Source of the DNA: Allodiplogaster sudhausi
Lineage: Eukaryota; Nematoda; Chromadorea; Rhabditida; Diplogasteridae
NCBI GenBank assembly: GCA_945643635.1
Contig: CALZFC010000016.1
Location: 2,522,501-2,586,500 of the forward strand
Direction of reading: 5' to 3'
Length of the DNA: 64,000 bases
Shown here: piece after piece, positions 23,603-36,300 of the stretch
Position numbering within the stretch: position 1 is the first letter of the stretch
Layout: every line of letters starts with the position of its first letter
The notes under the pieces: model-generated
What the model saw: the letters and a program-made list of their open reading frames with translations, nothing else
Database searches by the model: none
What the model was told of the DNA's origin: nothing
Program-made: the position numbers and the translations under genes

Positions 23603-25693
23603 GCAACATTTCACTGTTCTATCTTTATCCTTCTCAAGTCTGTGTATATATTACCTTTAAGAAGCATATCCACTTTTTCTGTAAACCGTGTCTTTCAAAT
23701 AGATTAATCCTGGATAATAATGCAATTTACTTTACGGCGGGCTGAATATTGACAATGGTAACATCTAAAGGCAAGAACAAGAATACTTAAAAGTCGACTG
23801 AATAAACACTATCTTTCGCATCATCGACCGCAAGAGCCGGTAAAATATCTTTAAAAAAAGGAGTTTAATGTTAGTAGTTCACTTAATTATCAAACACGAA
23901 CTGTGGAGAAACGTTAAAGATTAAAAAGGGGAGAATAAGTGAGAGAAACAAACATGAGAAAAACGGGTAAACTGTGATAATCTCAAGAACACGAAATAAG
24001 AGATTTAGTTTTTTTAATAAGTAGAAATTGCTCCATGATGATATGTATGTACACTGTAGACCACCGAGCTTGCCTTGAGTGTTCAGTTCCAAAATGTCTT
24101 GGGGGATAGTGACGTCGTTGCCTTTGTCTCTGACAAGAGTGAAGTCTCACGAAGCTTCCGCTCATTCCTTTTCCTGCTTGCGCTTCCGAGAAGAACTTCC
24201 TTCACTCTTCCTATTCTTGCCGCACTTTTATAGCAACCTGGATAAAACAAAAATGGTGAGTCATATTTGTATTCATTTTCTCCGCTATCAACCTGTTTGG
24301 TCACATCGAAGAGGAATTGTTAACAAAGAATTTTTCAATTGCAAATACGACATGAGCCCGTTTTACTAGATGGCATGAATACTTTTGAACTATTTTTCCA
24401 TAATAAAAAAACTCGAATTTTTTTGTTTTGCGTTTTGCGGCCATCTCTATCTCTCAAGTTGGTCACTATTGTACTTTGAAGCTAAAAAGTATAGAATTGC
24501 CAACTTCTGATGCTTGGGTCCGTGGGTATCATGGCCATGCCTATCCGTTGGGACCATGGCCATGCAGGCATGGCCAATTCGAGCGACAGCAGTCGCCTTT
24601 CTTCTTTCTGTCCTCCTTGCGCCTATAAATATAGAGAGTTTTCTATTACAAAAAAACCTTATTTTATTGCGTTTTACAGCCATCTCTCTCCAACACGGCA
24701 TTATTAGGTCCGTTTAAGGTTGACAATGAAGTGGGGCAATAAAATATATGCATATGAGTAGTCTACTTTTTTCAACCATATGGCGGGTTGTATGTATTTA
24801 TGATACATATTTTTCTCGTTATTACTCAAAGTAATTCTGTTGATTTCAGCATATTCAAGTGTCGTCACAATCAAAGTAATGAGCCTGTCGATAAATAATA
24901 ATAGAATAGAAATGATAAACTTGCCGTGTGCTCGGATCCGTCGGGACCATCGCCTTGCAGGCGTTGCCAACGCGAGCGAGCGCCGTGATGAACAACGCTT
25001 GGGTCATTGGGGATCATAGCCATTCTTCCTCCTTTCCTCCTTTCCTCCTTTCCTCTCTCCTCCTCCTTATCCACCGATTCGGCGACCCGAACACACTGAT
25101 AATGAGTGAGTGGAAACACGTTTTTAGCAAAGTCGGATTGCCCTTTTATGTGCCGGAGGGGCCGCCAGGACAGATTAGATTGATTATTTGGAAGCCGAAT
25201 TTTCTTCTTGAATTCGCCCCATTTCCCTAACACGAGCGAGAGTGCGGGAGAAAGCGTAAAAGATACCGTATAGCTCGAGGTTGTGCATGCTCATACTGAT
25301 GAAATAGTAAATAATAATTTGTAACAGAATAAAAATAATAAAGTAAAATGTATTCAAGAAATAAATATACAATTTAAACACTAAAAAAAGCCGCCGTGTG
25401 TGCGTATAAATGCGATCAAAAAGGAAAAGAGATGAAGAAGGAAAAGAAGAAAGAGCGAAAAGAACCGTCTTTCCAATCTCCTTTCCCAAGCGCAGTGAAA
25501 ACGAATGTTTTAATCAGTCTAAGTGGGAATGCGCTTTGAGCTGCAAGAGAAAGCAGCCGGCCCGAGGACAGGTTTTGATAGTGAAGAAGAGAGAATGGAC
25601 AAGGATGAAAATGTGTCTATATATGTGCATGCGATGTTTTCTAAGACCATCTCCTCTTGTATAAAATTCAAAAAAATTCTCTAAATGTTTTAG
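23485..25693 (+). repeat. 2.2-kb direct segmental duplication, copy B
   Basis: Collinear with 9481-11690. The right-hand half is almost identical to copy A and the left-hand half more diverged. Beyond 25694 the match continues with 14206 onward, skipping the hairpin element, so copy B preserves the pre-insertion state. Confidence 0.88.
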
Positions 25694-26475
25694 ATACTTC
25701 GCACGACCCTTGAACAACTCTATTTCCGACTTCACGAGAGAGAAAGGTCTCTTTAAATCAGTTTATTTATCACACTGGTGGGTTATTCACATCGCTTGTT
25801 GACCGCGGCCTTTTATTATATGAACTGCCACTCGCATGAAACCACAAGTTCTTTGCTGAAGCGTATGCCACCATGTGTTCAGCCAAACAGACAAAAAGAA
25901 TATTTAATGTGCTTTATTCAGTACTGACTACGATAAAAGAGATTTTTTCATTGATTTATTAATGTTTCCCCATTCAGCCAACTCCATCTCGCAGATCTAC
26001 GGACGTCACCATCTTAAGTACTGTTCTTCTAAACATATCTTACAATTACCTTACTATTAATTTGCATCCAACCGCGGATCATCATTTATTCATTTCGTTT
26101 TTTATATATTCCCTGCTACTCGCATAGAACCACATGGTCTTTGCTCAAGCATATTAAACCATATGTTTTCATGAAGCATAGATATCACATAGAAGCCCGT
26201 CAGACAACCAAAAAAGTAGAATATTATTTGCATAATTTGGACATATTAATCTATTTATTTAGAATGAAAACAGACGCGCACCGAGCGAAGTTTGAAAAGA
26301 ATTTAGAAGATTTTAAAAATCATTAAAAAATACTTTATCTTCTTTTGTCAGTAAATTATCGCTTTAATTAATCTTTCTCTTCTCAGGTCCACTTTCATGT
26401 TAAAAAGATTCCAATTAAAATCATTCCAAAAGAAACGGAAGCCGCATCGGAGTGGATTGCAGAGTATGGAATTTA
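25694..26475 (+). pseudogene. Acyltransferase exon 8/9 fragments downstream of copy B
   Basis: Includes a reverse exon-8 scrap (25694-25740), a forward exon-8 start near 25976-26005 (AACTCCATCTCGCAGATCTA), the intron-7 block CGCATAGAACCACATGG, an exon-8 end near 26270-26290 and an exon-9 copy near 26388-26465 (VHFHVKKIPI...). It parallels 14206-14830 in the other duplicate. Confidence 0.78.
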
Positions 26476-26549
26476 AATAACGCTTTAATATTTATCTCTT
26501 TATTTATATACTACAGAAATATTTAGAATTTTTTCTCATTTCGTTTGAG

Positions 26550-27642
26550 AGAGAGAGAGAAGGAGAGACATTATGCAAAAGTCTCTGCTCTTTCGAACGG
26601 TTATGACCGTTGTGGCACTGCGGCTCAAAAATGGCCTGATAGTTGGCTCCGAATAGGTTTTCATACATTTATTTCACCAGCAATTCTCGTAAAAATGAAA
26701 TTTCTTGACTTTTTGAATACTTTTGAGTGGTATATCATAAAAGAACTTCGAACAATTCTGGAATACCCAATATTGGGTGCTAGATGTTTCAAAAGAACAA
26801 ATTTTTAATATTTGCTAAAAAATATTCAGCAATATCGCCTTCAACAATCTGCATTCAAATACATATTCCTAAAAAAAGTGTCCTCAGATTTTGATTATAA
26901 AGCTGTATCCGACTCAGTTTTAAATGCTCTTTTTTGTAGAATAAATATTATGTGGAAAATCGGTTTACATGACCTATTCATGTTCCAAAGAATGAGTATT
27001 TTAACATCAGAAATTGGCCAAAAACACAAAAAGTCAATTTTAGGCCTTTAGACTAATTTCTTTTGCAAACAAAGTATATACCATTTGAAAGAGCATGAAA
27101 AATTACATCGAATGGACAATTTATGAAGTTTCAAAGAAATTATTATTTGCAGCCAAAGCCGAAATTGGCTTAGGAACGCTTATTCAAATACAGATACCCA
27201 AAAAAGTGTCCGAGATTTTTCGTCGTAGACACATATTATATATAGTTTTCACTCCTCTTTCACGTGGAAGATTCAGTTTTTGGAAAGTAATAGTAAAAAA
27301 AAAATTATTGGCTGAAAACCACTTTTCAAAAAATTCAATTGACCAAAAGTTATAAAAATTTTAATTTTTCGAATATGGTCATCTGGGACTTTTTTGTGTA
27401 GTTTTTGACAAGGAATCGAACAGTGAAAAGAATATTGAGAAATATTAAGTATAACGTTAGATATGGTCATCCAAATTTTATGAACATTACGACTTATATC
27501 TAAGTGAAAAATTTTTTTCTAAGACTTCGTTATGAACAAGGGATACATCCCTCATAAAGTTTTCAAAGTAAAAGAAAGCAAAAATTCCTCAGGGCAGGAG
27601 CCTATACAAGCCTCCTTGAGTCTTACAGAGAGGCTCTCTTAA
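26550..27642. mobile_element. Probable remnant of a TTAA-type element
   Basis: The right tip (27622-27642) is CTTACAGAGAGGCTCTCTTAA, the inverse of the 15.57-kb element's right end. The preceding 1 kb is AT-rich, unlike the flanking gene fragments, and shows no convincing gene. I could not place a matching left tip; the left edge given is only where acyltransferase-derived sequence and a (GA)n tract stop. Confidence 0.5.
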
Positions 27643-27659
27643 TACCTAATAAATGAATT

Positions 27660-28330
27660 AGAAAAGAAAATGTCTATTCGATAGCCCGCAAGGAATTCTC
27701 TTCCTTGCGGGCTATCGAATAGGAGGAACAACTGAAGAGGTGCTCGCCAAAAAATACCACAAGATACCGGCTAAAGTTTGGCTCAAGTGGCGAAGCAGTT
27801 AAAAGCCGGTTAAAAAATATTCGTGCAATATCTTGTCCACAATAGACACAGGTGATTTTAGTGGCAGTGAGAGACATTAATTAAAACATGTCCGGCCCGC
27901 AGTTGCTTTGCGAGGATGTCGCCATTCTGGTAACTAATTACACATACCATTAATATTATGGATAGCAAGTACATAATATTCGTTTAATTAGCCCAATTAT
28001 ATTTTCAATCAATATATTCTTGAGGGGAAGTTTAAAAATATTTCCCTAAATTCTCCTGCTCCAGCTTCTGCAGCGAGGAATGGCAGTGATTCCGAAGAGC
28101 ACGAATGAGAAGCGGCTGAAGGAGAACGCGACGATCTTCGACTTTGAGCTGACGGAGGACGAGATGGACAAGTTCGAGAAGATCGAGATGGGAAGAAGAA
28201 GAAAGAAAAGCAAGCAAACACTCCTCCAAAAATGCTGTCCGGGCGTGGTCGGGAAGAGGCGGTCGCTGCTCTTCGTCTCGCCTTAGAAACGAGCAAGACG
28301 CTCGTATTCTCATACCATAGCCTCAAGCAT
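27660..28330. pseudogene. Inverted second copy of the reductase/acyltransferase chimera
   Basis: Reductase exon-8 scrap (about 27690-27790, +), reductase exon 9 (about 28055-28190, +, reading GMAVIPKSTNEKRLKENAT) and acyltransferase exon 10 in reverse (about 28212-28325). Exon 9 keeps an open frame but runs straight into a lysine/arginine-rich extension (GRRRKKS) and then antisense exon 10. It mirrors 21370-22105. Confidence 0.82.
27674..27722. repeat. Perfect 22-bp hairpin with 5-nt loop
   Basis: The arms CTATTCGATAGCCCGCAAGG+AA and their exact inverse flank TTCTC. The right arm matches the normal reductase exon-8 pseudogene sequence (compare GCGGGTTATCGAATAG at 21940-21957), so the left arm looks like a local inverted copy. 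Confidence 0.9.
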
Positions 28331-29388
28331 TCTCGCTCTCTTTATTTGCCTCTCTTTCTCAATCCCAATACCTCTCACTACCTCCCCTCACTCCTTACAT
28401 GTCTCACAGTTTCGTGATGTCCCAAATTTATATGAATATTTTCCTAACAGCCGTGCATTCTTCTAGGAAACAATGATATATAAAAGGAATCCCAAAATTG
28501 TATTGCTAATTAAACTTTTTATGTTAAAAAAATTTATTTGGCGCTCTTTAACTTTATAGCCATATTGTACACTTTAGCAACACCTTGCGGTTCTATGCGC
28601 GGAGCATTGTGTTTAAGAAAAGAGAGCAACAGTTACATATATGTTTTTTTCTTCGTAGCTCCACCAATGGAAATGAAAAGTAAGCTAATAATACGACATG
28701 TTTAAATGGGAGGAAAAAGCGATTCACGGAAGTTAAAGATAGCTGAAGAAAGAATATGAACGCAACTTTCGCCATTCTATTGTTATATTTCTTCCGTCCT
28801 TCTTATATTCCCGCATGGATTTTGATAACACAATTTAAAAGAAATGAACAACAAATAAACGTGCTGACACAACTTAGGCGGCAGATGTAATAAATAAAAT
28901 CTTGTCCTCAATCTTCTAGCATTTCACTAATTAAAAAATAAAGTTTGCCTTGAAAGTTGAATCCTGACATACGGTAGTTTTGCCATATGTGAAAACCACA
29001 AAATTCATTCAACCTTGATTCAAAGACCAAATGTCGAAGCTGCATCGAATTGATCCTGTGCAAGCAGGCACAGTGGTTGAGTCCTTTTCGGCATATTCCA
29101 AAGTAAACACAAAATGTGCATATCCGTGGATGGAGTTTGGTTGAGTGCAGAAAGTGCGAAGTATGTGACGGGCGAGGTGAGAGGCCCATCCAGGGCTATT
29201 TCGTCGCATCGAGGCTATGGTTTCTCTCCGGGACAGCACTATTCCGCTTTTTTCGTGTTCTCGTGTTTGTCCTTCTTCCTCTCGCACACGATAAAATATA
29301 GCAAGGATATAAGCGTATCCGAGTCACTTGAAAGCCCGAAAATATTCGAGTTACTTTTTGAGCCGGAAAATATTCGTGGCCGCCCGCC

Positions 29389-31598
29389 ATGGTCCAAGCA
29401 GAGACGCTCCCTGCACACGTCGCCGACTTCCACACTCTGCCATCGGCGTCCGTCTCGATAGAGGTTCGGGAGATATCTATATTATTTAAATGAATAAAAG
29501 AAGATCTTGCCGTATTATAAAAAGAACAAGTAATGATAAAAAAATAAAATTTATAATAACCCTCCCGTTTAGGCAAAGGATGCTTCCTTCTGCCTCTCCG
29601 CACATTCCCCACCGATCCCTCCATCCTTCGGCGACCTGCCCGCGGAGTTGGTAGTTCGCGTGCTCTCGCAGCTGGAAGTCGTGGACTGGATTCGATTGAG
29701 AGGGGTCGGTGTACTAACCTATTGTAATTAGCATGAATTCACTTGATTTTATTTGTTTATTCCTTAATTTAACAAAAAATCAATCATGAATTCGCGCCTT
29801 TTTGCATATCCAAAAACATTTCAACTTAATTTCATTAATTCTTTACAAGATCTTATCATAGAAGATAAATGTGCACATGTACAAACGCCTTGTGCGGCCT
29901 CCTAATTCTATCCGGCATGACTCGTGTGCAGGTGAACAGCGCCGTCCTTTCTGTTGTGCACTTTCTGATGGCAAGGAATTGCGAGCTACGCGTCTGCACT
30001 CTTTTCTCCACGCACACTAAAGTGGTTAGTTATCTTCAATTTTTTAGCTGTAATCTTTGGTCTTCGCCACAAAGGAACGAGTGCAAGATTCTCTCTCTCT
30101 CTCTCTCACCAAGGTGGCCTCACACACAAGCGCCAGATATGGTACATACGGCGAGACGCTCTCATAATGTGGAGTAATTTAGTAATTTGCGCTCTGGGAG
30201 AATAATTTTCCACGGATCGAGAAGAAATATAATATTATCGGCCGAAGTAAAATAACTGTTCGCTCAGGACCTCTCGGCAGATGATCGCCTGACTGGTCTC
30301 TGCCGCATCGGCGCATGGATGCCGCTACTAGAGATACTCTCTCTTCGACGAGCACCTGTCAAGGTGTCGGTCAGCAATCTGATTCAGGTAGACAGAATTA
30401 CTGTAATGCCAGAATAGTAAGATAAGTAATACAGATAGTTTAATACAAAAGTAATAAAGATTCGTTGTTGTCGTTTGGTCATATCCAAATCTTACAAAAT
30501 CTTAGGATAACGCTTTCAGTTTTTATTATAATTTATTTTTTTCCATTTAATTTTATCAATTTTCTCTCATTCTCCCTCTCCCCTCTCTCTCCCCCTCTCT
30601 CCCTTATCTCTCTCTCTCGCTCTCTCGCTCTCTCTGTCTCTCTTTAGCTCTCGTCGTCTTTCCCCGCTCTTCGTCTGCTCGATCTGACAGTGGAATCGGG
30701 TCTGCCACTTGTCGATCCGGATGTCCTCTTCGCACTTCCCCTCTTCTCCGAGCTGGAAGAACTGCGCATCTCGACATGGAATCCAATTCATCACGTTCGA
30801 GGTACTATTTATGTATTCCTTGTTGAAATAATTTCATAACATGTAAACGTTACAATAATGTCTATCAGGTCTCCTTAAACTATTGAACAATTAAAATGAT
30901 CAAATTAAAGGTACGCGAAACTCAACAATTAATTTTCCCGACCAGTGTTGTTGGCGTCTCTCTAAATGTGTTGTCACGCCCTTGTGTCAGGAAAAAAGCG
31001 CGAATTCAAAATTGTATTTTTGACTCTTCTAACCTTGAGGCGGCTGCTCCTGCGACGCCGTCTCAATGGTGCAGCAACTCGCTCGCATCCGCTGCCTCGC
31101 AATCGAACGACCCGAGTCCTTCCTCAAGGCGATTCTCGATGCCAAGGCAACTTTGCCTAGGCTGGATGCGATTATGGTAGGATTACAGTTGCGAAATATT
31201 GCAGAAATCATCATAAGAGATATTCCGTCGAAGTCTTATTATATTAGCCAACATTGAAAACCACCTACATATGTATATATATACATACGTACATATGTGA
31301 TAAAATATAAAGCCACAGATATTTTCGAACTTTGCATCATGTAAAATGTATAATATTCATTTTTTTAATTTCCTCATTTTGTAATTAAAATAAATATAGT
31401 TTAGATTTTCTTTTTCAAACCGAAAATTTTCTTAAATCTAACTAAATTTGACAGTTTGGCGCCCGGCAATCGCTGAACTTCGGTGCGTTCCTGCCTCTCT
31501 TCATCAGACAGCATCCACGCCTGAGGAGCGTGGTGGTCTCGGATGCACTCTTCTCCTCACAACAACAGATTCACGCTTTATTCACGTCAGCAGAATTC

Positions 31599-31631
<33 letters not shown>

Positions 31632-32192
31632 TTCTTGGTTCACGTTTTGTTTTGACAATAAATAGGCATTTTCCAGGGTCCTAACGCGAAAAGAAACCGA
31701 TATTTTTCATCTGTCCTGGCGCGAAATGAAATCAAATTTTTTATGGTCCTGTCGCAAAAAGATATCAATATTTTCCAGGGCCCTCGAGCAGCTGGAGTGC
31801 CTGGAGGCAGTGGTTCTAGAGGAGTGCGCATCGGTCGACCGAGTCACTTCTTGCACGGCCGAACTTACGCTCAGGTTTTTTTTTTATTTTTATGTTCTTA
31901 TCTTATGGTTAATATATATTTATTTCTGGTAGCTCAACTATTTCCAATTTTTTCTGGGAGCTCAAAAAAGTGTAATATTTTTACTTTGATTTCCTTTACA
32001 ATTTGAGATATTTTTCACCTTTTAACTAGCTTTAATACGTTGCATGGTGCAAAATCATTTATAATAGTATATAAGAGTGAGGTTAAAGAAAGCAAATAAA
32101 AAATTAAAGCTCCATAAATAATTGATCTTCTTTGCAGACTTAGTGGCGTCCTTCAAGGCCGCATCACCAGTTTGAGATTTAGCCCCGAATAA
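29389..32192 (+). CDS. F-box/LRR-like protein, left copy
   Basis: Exons 29389-29463, 29573-29704, 29932-30024, 30268-30387, 30648-30801, 31040-31176, 31455-31585, 31779-31874, 32138-32192 join in phase to 330 aa. The F-box is at about residues 44-66: FGDLPAELVVRVLSQLEVVD followed by WIRLR. The rest is rich in leucine with repeats of the type LLEILSLRRAP, LRLLDLTVESG, LEELRISTW, LECLEAVVLEE and ends ITSLRFSPE, as in degenerate LRRs. F-box proteins bind Skp1 and present substrates to SCF ubiquitin ligases; the substrate is unknown. Intron 5 holds a dispersed motif (GTGTCAGG-AAAAAAGCGCG); (CT)n tracts precede exons 5 and 8. Confidence 0.85.
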
Positions 32193-33333
32193 AGAAGAGC
32201 CAAAAATGAAAGCGTCACCCATAAAGCAGTTACAATGAACAAAAAAAAATCGAATTTGACACTAAATATTGTTCTCTCGCTCTCACCCGGAAGTGGTCTC
32301 TTCTGCGCTTTTAATTGGTTTTTTGAACATATTATAAGTTATCATTGTGGAAAAAGTTTTGAAACGAATTTACTGTTTAGCTTATCGCATATATGTATGA
32401 GTTCGGCACCTATTTATGAATCTAGAGAGATCAGATTTAACTTTTCAACTACTGCTGGAAATTTAATATTCTTTTTAAGCGTAAATTCTTTTTAAAATGA
32501 ATCTGCTGCAACAAAAAGATGAAAAATGTCGTCAGTCGATGATGCTAACGTATGTACATACATATGTACATGTGTCTTTCTTCATCGAACTTATTAAAGA
32601 TGCTCTTGCACCTTCACGGTTCCTTGTTAGTCCATCGTTCAACTGTTATTTTCTTTGTACGCAACTTCACACTTCTTCAAACGTGCATGTGACTTCTTAA
32701 TTTAACAAACAGCCTAAAGTAAGTGAAACTTTTGAAGTCCGTCTTCAATTAGCAAAACAAGCTCACTTTTCAAGCGAGTAGGCTGAGATTGTTGGCAATG
32801 ATTAAAGATTCAAACAACTCGTGGTGCAGCCGTGGTTTCCAACCAACTATGAGCCGCATGTGACGATTCTTTTGGAAAAGTTCACTTGGGCCTGGCAAAA
32901 CTGCAAGACCTCTAACAATAAGCCGCTATATAGAGTGTTTTTTTTTCAAAATCCATGGCAACTTCACGTGAGCACATATAAAAATGGGACTTGGCGAAAC
33001 ACTGAATGTCGCCTAAAATTGTATAAGCAAGATTTCGCTTAAAATTGTGTATAGCTAAATTTTGTACCGCGTCATTGTGCCTCCAAATATTCGCATAACT
33101 GTAGTTTTCATAGATATCAAAATTGTTCGAAAAGAGTCGGCAGAGTATAAAGGTGTTATTATGTCCAACTTGGATCAAAAAATCTGTGACTAGCTAACTT
33201 CAATAATGATCGAAATAGTGCCTGGACCTTATAGAGTATATTATACAATGAAGATTGAAATATTGTAATGCAAACATTGTGATAGGTGATTAGAATGTGG
33301 GTGGATTGATGAGATGAGATTCTGCATCGGATT
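32193..33333. other. Interval between convergent genes, no gene recognised
   Basis: Lies between the stop of the F-box gene (+) and the stop of the channel gene (-). It contains AT-rich sequence and the ATGTACATACATATGTACAT palindromic block (32550-32569). The open frames here recur in the other palindrome arm and show no family motif. Confidence 0.6.
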
Positions 33334-36300
33334 CTATCTGATTGGGTATTGATCCTCGCGACGGGGAGTTGGCGGTGTGCCAAGAGCGATTCGTACCAGC
33401 AGAAGTCCAATCTCGAGAATGATGATTGCGGAGCAGCCGAGGAGGAGACTGATCTGGCCGCCGAGGGCGCAGAGCATCGCGGAGGACTTAAAGGATATTT
33501 AAAATTTAATCACCATTTTCTAGCCCTTATATCAGGCAAAAAGGCGCGAATTCAAGACTGAGTTTTTCTCCAATTTCATCTGCATTTGAACAAGTAAGGC
33601 TATTCTCTAAACGCTAATTCATTACTAAAATTTCGAAAATGCTTTACAATTAGTTTCATAAATAAAACTCGCAACAGACCGAAATCGAGAGGTGCTCAAC
33701 TTCGACGTACAGATCGATTTTGCCAAACAGGATAGAAACCTCGCTCTAAAATGTCGTTAGATGTACAGTATCGCTCAATGGTGTATCCCAGTCGCGTAAT
33801 AAAAACAATTAAGAAATGAATTATAACCATGGCCGTTGAGCAGTTCTTCTCAGCGCTGAGCGTGTCGTTTCCAGTTGAATTGGTTTCGATTAAACAGAGA
33901 TCATGGACCTGAATAATTTTTATTAATAAATGGTGTTTTTTTAAAGAAATTTACAACTGCTGAATGAGAAAAGTACTTTTTTCTGAGTTTTAGGGGCTTG
34001 GAAGACGCGTGTTTCGAAGACGCTTGCATGACAAGGCGGAGGGCACTCGCATTCTGGCCAGCCGGAGGGATCGCCATGGGCGGAGAGCAGCGCAGAGATG
34101 CAAGGCACTGGCGATTACAGAAGTTATCTTCACGTATTTAATGGAGACAAATACAACTTTGAATTGCCGCGTCAACCCCTGGGACCCTGTGAGACGGCAC
34201 TCTCATTCTCACGTACTATTTCGCTGGTCGCACAAACCCGCTGCGTGAAAATATGTAAGCACGCGTTTGCTTTCTTAGTGGTTATTTTTAGTTGGATTTT
34301 TTCCTTCTTATTTAACATTTCTGGAAGCTGCACGGCGGAACATCCTTCTTCCTCGCATACATCGTGTCCATGCAGCCGCATTCGGCGTGCACTCCGTCTT
34401 GGTAGCACGAACGGAAGCAGCCCTGGTGAATGAAGTATATCAAATTACTTTTGTCAAACTCTATATATACTTATTACTTATTTTACATACTTATTGATTG
34501 TTCAAACAAAAAAGGAGAAGAAAAACTTGCATCAACTGAATAGTCAAAGTCAAAGTAGAAGGATGCCACTTGTGATTTATCACTCACGCACTTCGAGGAC
34601 CATCCGCTGTATGCGGTGCGGCTGTGCTGAACACTTCTTCATTTCAAAAGAAAACAAAAAGGGAAAAAGTCAATGTTCCACGAGCCTCGTTAATATGAAT
34701 GGTCGTTTGCGTTCCGGGTAGCAGTGTTATGCCCTTGCTCTCGGCGTAAATGCCAGCCGAAACTATAATTTGTTCTCTCTTTCTCTGTCTCTTTTTTTGC
34801 TGTGCATTTAATTCACAAGCAAAAGGTCCTCCAAGTTAATTTAAAAGATATGATGATAGATCATAAAACTTGCCAGGCTGAATAAAGACATTGACGCCGG
34901 TTGTTGTGAACCAAATCGCTTGCTCCGACCTTTGAAAGTTGACAATGACGTGGAGGCCTGCACTCCTTCATCGTTATACCAAGACATAGTTTAGATAGAA
35001 GCAACTTATTCAGAGAAGGTTCAAAGATTAAAAACCTTGATCCTCTTCGACTATCAGCTGGCGCATCGTGCTATTCATCGCGAACACGAAACAATTTCCC
35101 AAATAGGGATCGTGACGCATTTGGAAATCGGATCTAAAGTCTTTCACTATTATTTTACTATTTTCGAATTTATAATTTTCGCTGTATATTTAATAATTAA
35201 TCACTCGTGGCAAACTTCAACTGCAGCTGTCGGCCGGCAAAAGCTGCATCCGTAATCATGTCCTCGAGATTCCAGCTGAGAGCAGGCCGATCTTTATCAG
35301 AGATGAAGCTGAGCAGAGCTGGAAGTGACGCTGTCAGCACGGCCGGGGAATTCTTGCCAATCGTGAGAGTCTGCAACATGTTTTTTTACTCTACTTTATT
35401 TTGATTTTTCCCATCTGTCTAATGAAGGCCTAATGGGAAAACGTCAAGCCTCAACATAGGTACTTATTCCCTCAACTTACCTCAAGCACACTTTGAAAGC
35501 CATTATTTCCGTATAAGTCTTCAAGTCGAGCCAGTGAAGTAAATGCTGAAATGACATCTTTACTTTATTTGTGTGTACTGTCTGTGAGCAATAAAAAGCA
35601 ACAATCACCGTACTTGTGCCACAGTTGTCGCCAGTGTAGCTGGCAGAGCAGAAGCAGACTTCAACTCCGCTTCTCCGTTCACATCGCGCGAGCTTGTCAA
35701 TGCTACGGCATCTATGGAGCGTGGTGTACCCATTTACCGACACATAACAAAAATTTACAAAGTTCCAGCCATCCAACCTGTTGACTAGAATTGTTCCATC
35801 GGCAGTCTTGTACCCACCACATGGACCGTTTATGGCAGTGCATCTGAAATATGTGCTCAAATGTTACAGCGATTTTTACAAGTACTCAGGAATTCAATCA
35901 AATCTAACGTCACAGCGCTCGGCGATGACCTCTTGTCACGACCCCCAGGTGTCGTTGTCTCTTCGGTAGATGTTGTTGGAGGCGTACTAGAAGTGGTCAT
36001 TGTCTGGGTTATCGTGGTTGGAGTGGACAGTGGTTTACTGGAAGTTTCCATTGTCTGGGTTATCGTGGAGGTGGTTGTTGGTGGTGTACTAGAAGTGGTC
36101 ATTGTCTGGGTTTTCGTGGTTGGAGTCGACTCAGTTCTCCTCGTAGTCGATGATTGCGAGCTGGTTGACGTGGACGTTGTCGTCGTGGACGTAGTACTTG
36201 AGTCGCATGCCTCTTCGACGAGACTCAAAGTGCAGTTTGGATTCGGTCCCAGGATGTTCGGAGCAGTGTTATCTGAAATACATTACATACTTACTTTATA

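Larger units (their letters stand above)
28811..34612 (+). repeat. Left arm of 14-kb imperfect palindrome
   Basis: Inverted match to 38062-43020 over the whole arm, with few substitutions where compared. The outer edge is CCGCATGGATTTTG (28811); the inner edge ends CCATCCGCTGTAT (34612). It carries one F-box gene and the 3' part of the degenerin/EGF channel gene. About 824 bp (33300-34123) have no counterpart in the right arm. Confidence 0.92.

Noticed and set aside
26545..27355. Three forward frames of 79-87 codons as parts of a gene
   Set aside because: No shared phase through plausible splice sites and no motif; the region is better explained as the body of a TTAA-type element remnant.
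29196..29624. 142-codon reverse frame overlapping the F-box start, kept in both palindrome arms
   Set aside because: It is antisense to two coding exons of the F-box gene and spans their intron; both arms are nearly identical.
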